Assembly (NCBI GenBank): GCA_020057805.1
Contig: JAGVFD010000225.1
Coordinates: 1-7,075 of the forward strand
Reading direction: 5' to 3'
Source: Sideroxydans sp.
GTDB lineage: Bacteria > Pseudomonadota > Gammaproteobacteria > Burkholderiales > Gallionellaceae
Length of the DNA stretch: 7,075 nt
Shown piece by piece: positions 6,040 to 7,075 of the stretch (its first letter is position 1; each line of letters opens with the position of its first letter). Under the pieces are notes generated by a model that searched no databases, was not told the origin of the DNA, and saw only the letters and a program-made list of their open reading frames with translations. The translations under genes and the position numbers were made by a program.

Positions 6040-6369
6040 ATGCCTATGCGCACCGTGTTGCAGCGTTTTCTACCGCACTCCTCCACCGCCTCTTTCGCCG
6101 AAAAACTGCGCAGTGGCTTGGTAGGTGGGTTGGCTATCTTCCTGCTAGCGTGGGCGCTCTATGCCTTACCGCGACCTACTTACCCACTGCTAATGCTGGG
6201 CTCTATGGCGGAACCTATGGTCACACCTGAAGCACTAGACATCGCATGGGCGCTAGAACAAATGGATGGGGTGATTGACGTGAGTGTGGAAGATTTAGCC
6301 GACATCTTCGCCAAAGCACAGACTCATGCACGCGACCGTCTTAATACACAGCTGAAGAAAAACGTGTGA
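6040..6369 (+). CDS. HPP-family membrane protein remnant or mini-protein with the core missing
   Basis: 109 residues. The N-terminal part (16-56: SFAEKLRSGLVGG, a TM segment at about 27-44, then YPLLMLGSMA) matches the beginning of HPP-family membrane proteins. From about residue 59, VTPEALDIAWALEQMDGVIDV and SVEDLADIFAKAQTHARDR match the soluble segment that follows the HPP membrane domain, before the CBS pair in longer members. The intervening four or so membrane helices, including the His-Pro-Pro motif, are absent, and no CBS domain follows. The frame is open throughout, so this looks like a clean in-frame deletion around nt 6204-6216. No ribosome binding site precedes the ATG at 6040; ATG 6046 is an alternative and a TGA closes the frame just upstream. 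The stop overlaps the next start (TGATG). It may be a decayed gene kept for coupling, or a working single-helix protein. Confidence 0.65.
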   Translation: MPMRTVLQRFLPHSSTASFAEKLRSGLVGGLAIFLLAWALYALPRPTYPLLMLGSMAEPMVTPEALDIAWALEQMDGVIDVSVEDLADIFAKAQTHARDRLNTQLKKNV

Positions 6370-6896
6370 TGAACTCTCTACTCAACAACTCCAGCGCCCC
6401 CACCTTTGACCATCCGTTGGAAATGCTGCGTGCCTGCCACGGCAGAATCGAAGCGCAATGCATTACGCTCAATCGCTTGGTGCGACACGTAAAGAAACAC
6501 GGAGGCGACGAACAAGCCGTGCAAGCGGCGCGCGCCATCCTGCGCTATTTCGATACGGCTGGGCAACATCACCATCAAGACGAAGAACAAGACTTGTTCC
6601 CGCAATTGCTCGCCACACATGACACAAGCGCCAGTGCGCTCGTCACACGTTTGGCACATGAACACATTGCGTTGGACGCTGCATGGCAAAACTTGCGGCC
6701 TTTGCTGCTGAACCTTGTGGAAGCACAGGCGCAAGCGCTGGATGCCGCCATCGTGCATCAGTTTATCGAGGTGTATGCGAAGCACATTGCACATGAAAAT
6801 AAAACACTGTTGCCACTGGCGGCGACCTTGCTCAACGAAACTCAACTACGCAGCATGGGACAAAGCATGGCCGCACGACGCGGAGTGACGCTTTGA
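6369..6896 (+). CDS. Hemerythrin (HHE) domain protein
   Basis: 175 residues, cytoplasmic, with no signal peptide. Helical-bundle ligands of the hemerythrin HHE family are visible: H24xxxE28 in ACHGRIEAQ, the HHHQDEEQDLFPQL block (67-80) with HxxxE pairs, H97 and H99 in LAHEHI, and H139xxxE143 in KHIAHENKTLLPLA. These suit a non-haem di-iron site that binds oxygen or senses or handles oxygen, nitric oxide or iron in this family; the exact role here is inferred. The start is the ATG at 6369, which overlaps the previous stop as TGATG; a GTG one codon earlier is also possible. It is the middle gene of a coupled trio with the HPP-like protein and the flavoprotein, suggesting a shared redox or nitrogen/oxygen-related function. 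Confidence 0.9.
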   Translation: MNSLLNNSSAPTFDHPLEMLRACHGRIEAQCITLNRLVRHVKKHGGDEQAVQAARAILRYFDTAGQHHHQDEEQDLFPQLLATHDTSASALVTRLAHEHIALDAAWQNLRPLLLNLVEAQAQALDAAIVHQFIEVYAKHIAHENKTLLPLAATLLNETQLRSMGQSMAARRGVTL

Positions 6897-7075
6897 ATTC
6901 AACTCAACAAACCGTCGCCATCATCGGCGGGGGACCTGCGGGGTTGATGGCAGCGGAAGTATTAAGCGGACATGGCCTGCAAGTGGACGTGTACGATTCG
7001 ATGTCATCCCTGGGGCGTAAATTTTTGATGGCTGGTAAAAGCGGATTGAACCTGACGCACTCGGAGCCGTTCGAG
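6893..7075 (+). CDS. FAD-dependent oxidoreductase, TIGR03862/HI0933-like flavoprotein (partial, 5' end)
   Basis: The first 61 residues are visible. The dinucleotide-binding motif VAIIGGGPAGLMAAEVL (8-24) is followed by the acidic strand end VDVYDS (31-36) and by LGRKFLMAGKSGLNLTHSEP (40-59), characteristic of the TIGR03862 / HI0933-like (BaiN-related) flavoproteins. The substrate of this family is not settled. The start is taken as TTG at 6893, because GGAG (6882-6885) precedes it by 7 nt and the next residues match the usual family N-terminus. The start overlaps the hemerythrin stop (TTGA), so translation is probably coupled. The gene runs off the right edge. Confidence 0.9.
   Translation, partial: MNSTQQTVAIIGGGPAGLMAAEVLSGHGLQVDVYDSMSSLGRKFLMAGKSGLNLTHSEPFE

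Noticed and set aside
6378..6845. Minus-strand open frame (155 codons) opposite the hemerythrin gene
   Set aside because: It is the shadow of a gene with clear di-iron ligands; it shows no domain and no start signals.

Overview
The window looks like a chromosomal segment of a Gram-negative proteobacterium, most likely a betaproteobacterium (perhaps Nitrosomonadales-like). This is inferred from mid-range GC, RhlE and EnvZ/OmpR homologues of beta/gamma type, an outer-membrane barrel with a C-terminal Phe, a lipobox lipoprotein, and a TIGR03862-type flavoprotein. The taxon is judged by eye and was not tested.

Left part (minus strand): the 5' 411 codons of a DEAD-box RNA helicase (rhlE) run off the left edge from a TTG start at 1234. 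Its leader of about 150 nt carries a perfect 17-bp inverted repeat and a consensus TATAAT -10 box. Immediately upstream is a complete two-component system, also on the minus strand: an OmpR-type response regulator (start 3451) followed after 2 nt by an EnvZ-type histidine kinase (ending 1416).

Middle part (plus strand): divergent from the regulator is a run of four exported proteins in close order. They are a small secreted protein with a basic tail (3626), a DUF2202 ferritin-like lipoprotein (4011), a second small secreted protein sharing a short motif with the first (4706), and an outer-membrane beta-barrel with a threonine tract (5067). The gaps are 43, 41 and 16 nt, each gene has a recognisable ribosome binding site, and no obvious terminator lies between them. 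A 15-bp palindrome in the shared intergenic region is a candidate operator. The simplest reading is an envelope module controlled by the adjacent two-component system; its signal and function are unknown.

Right part (plus strand): after 169 nt of non-coding sequence with several short inverted repeats comes a translationally coupled trio. The first is a 109-aa protein that looks like an HPP-family membrane protein with its core removed in frame. It overlaps by 1 nt (TGATG) a hemerythrin-domain protein. That in turn overlaps by 3 nt (TTGA) the start of an FAD-dependent oxidoreductase that runs off the right edge.

No tRNA, rRNA, CRISPR array, transposase or phage gene was seen. The most unusual items are the core-deleted HPP gene, the two-component/ferritin-like/small-protein module, and the structured rhlE leader bounded by a 14-bp near-identical direct repeat.
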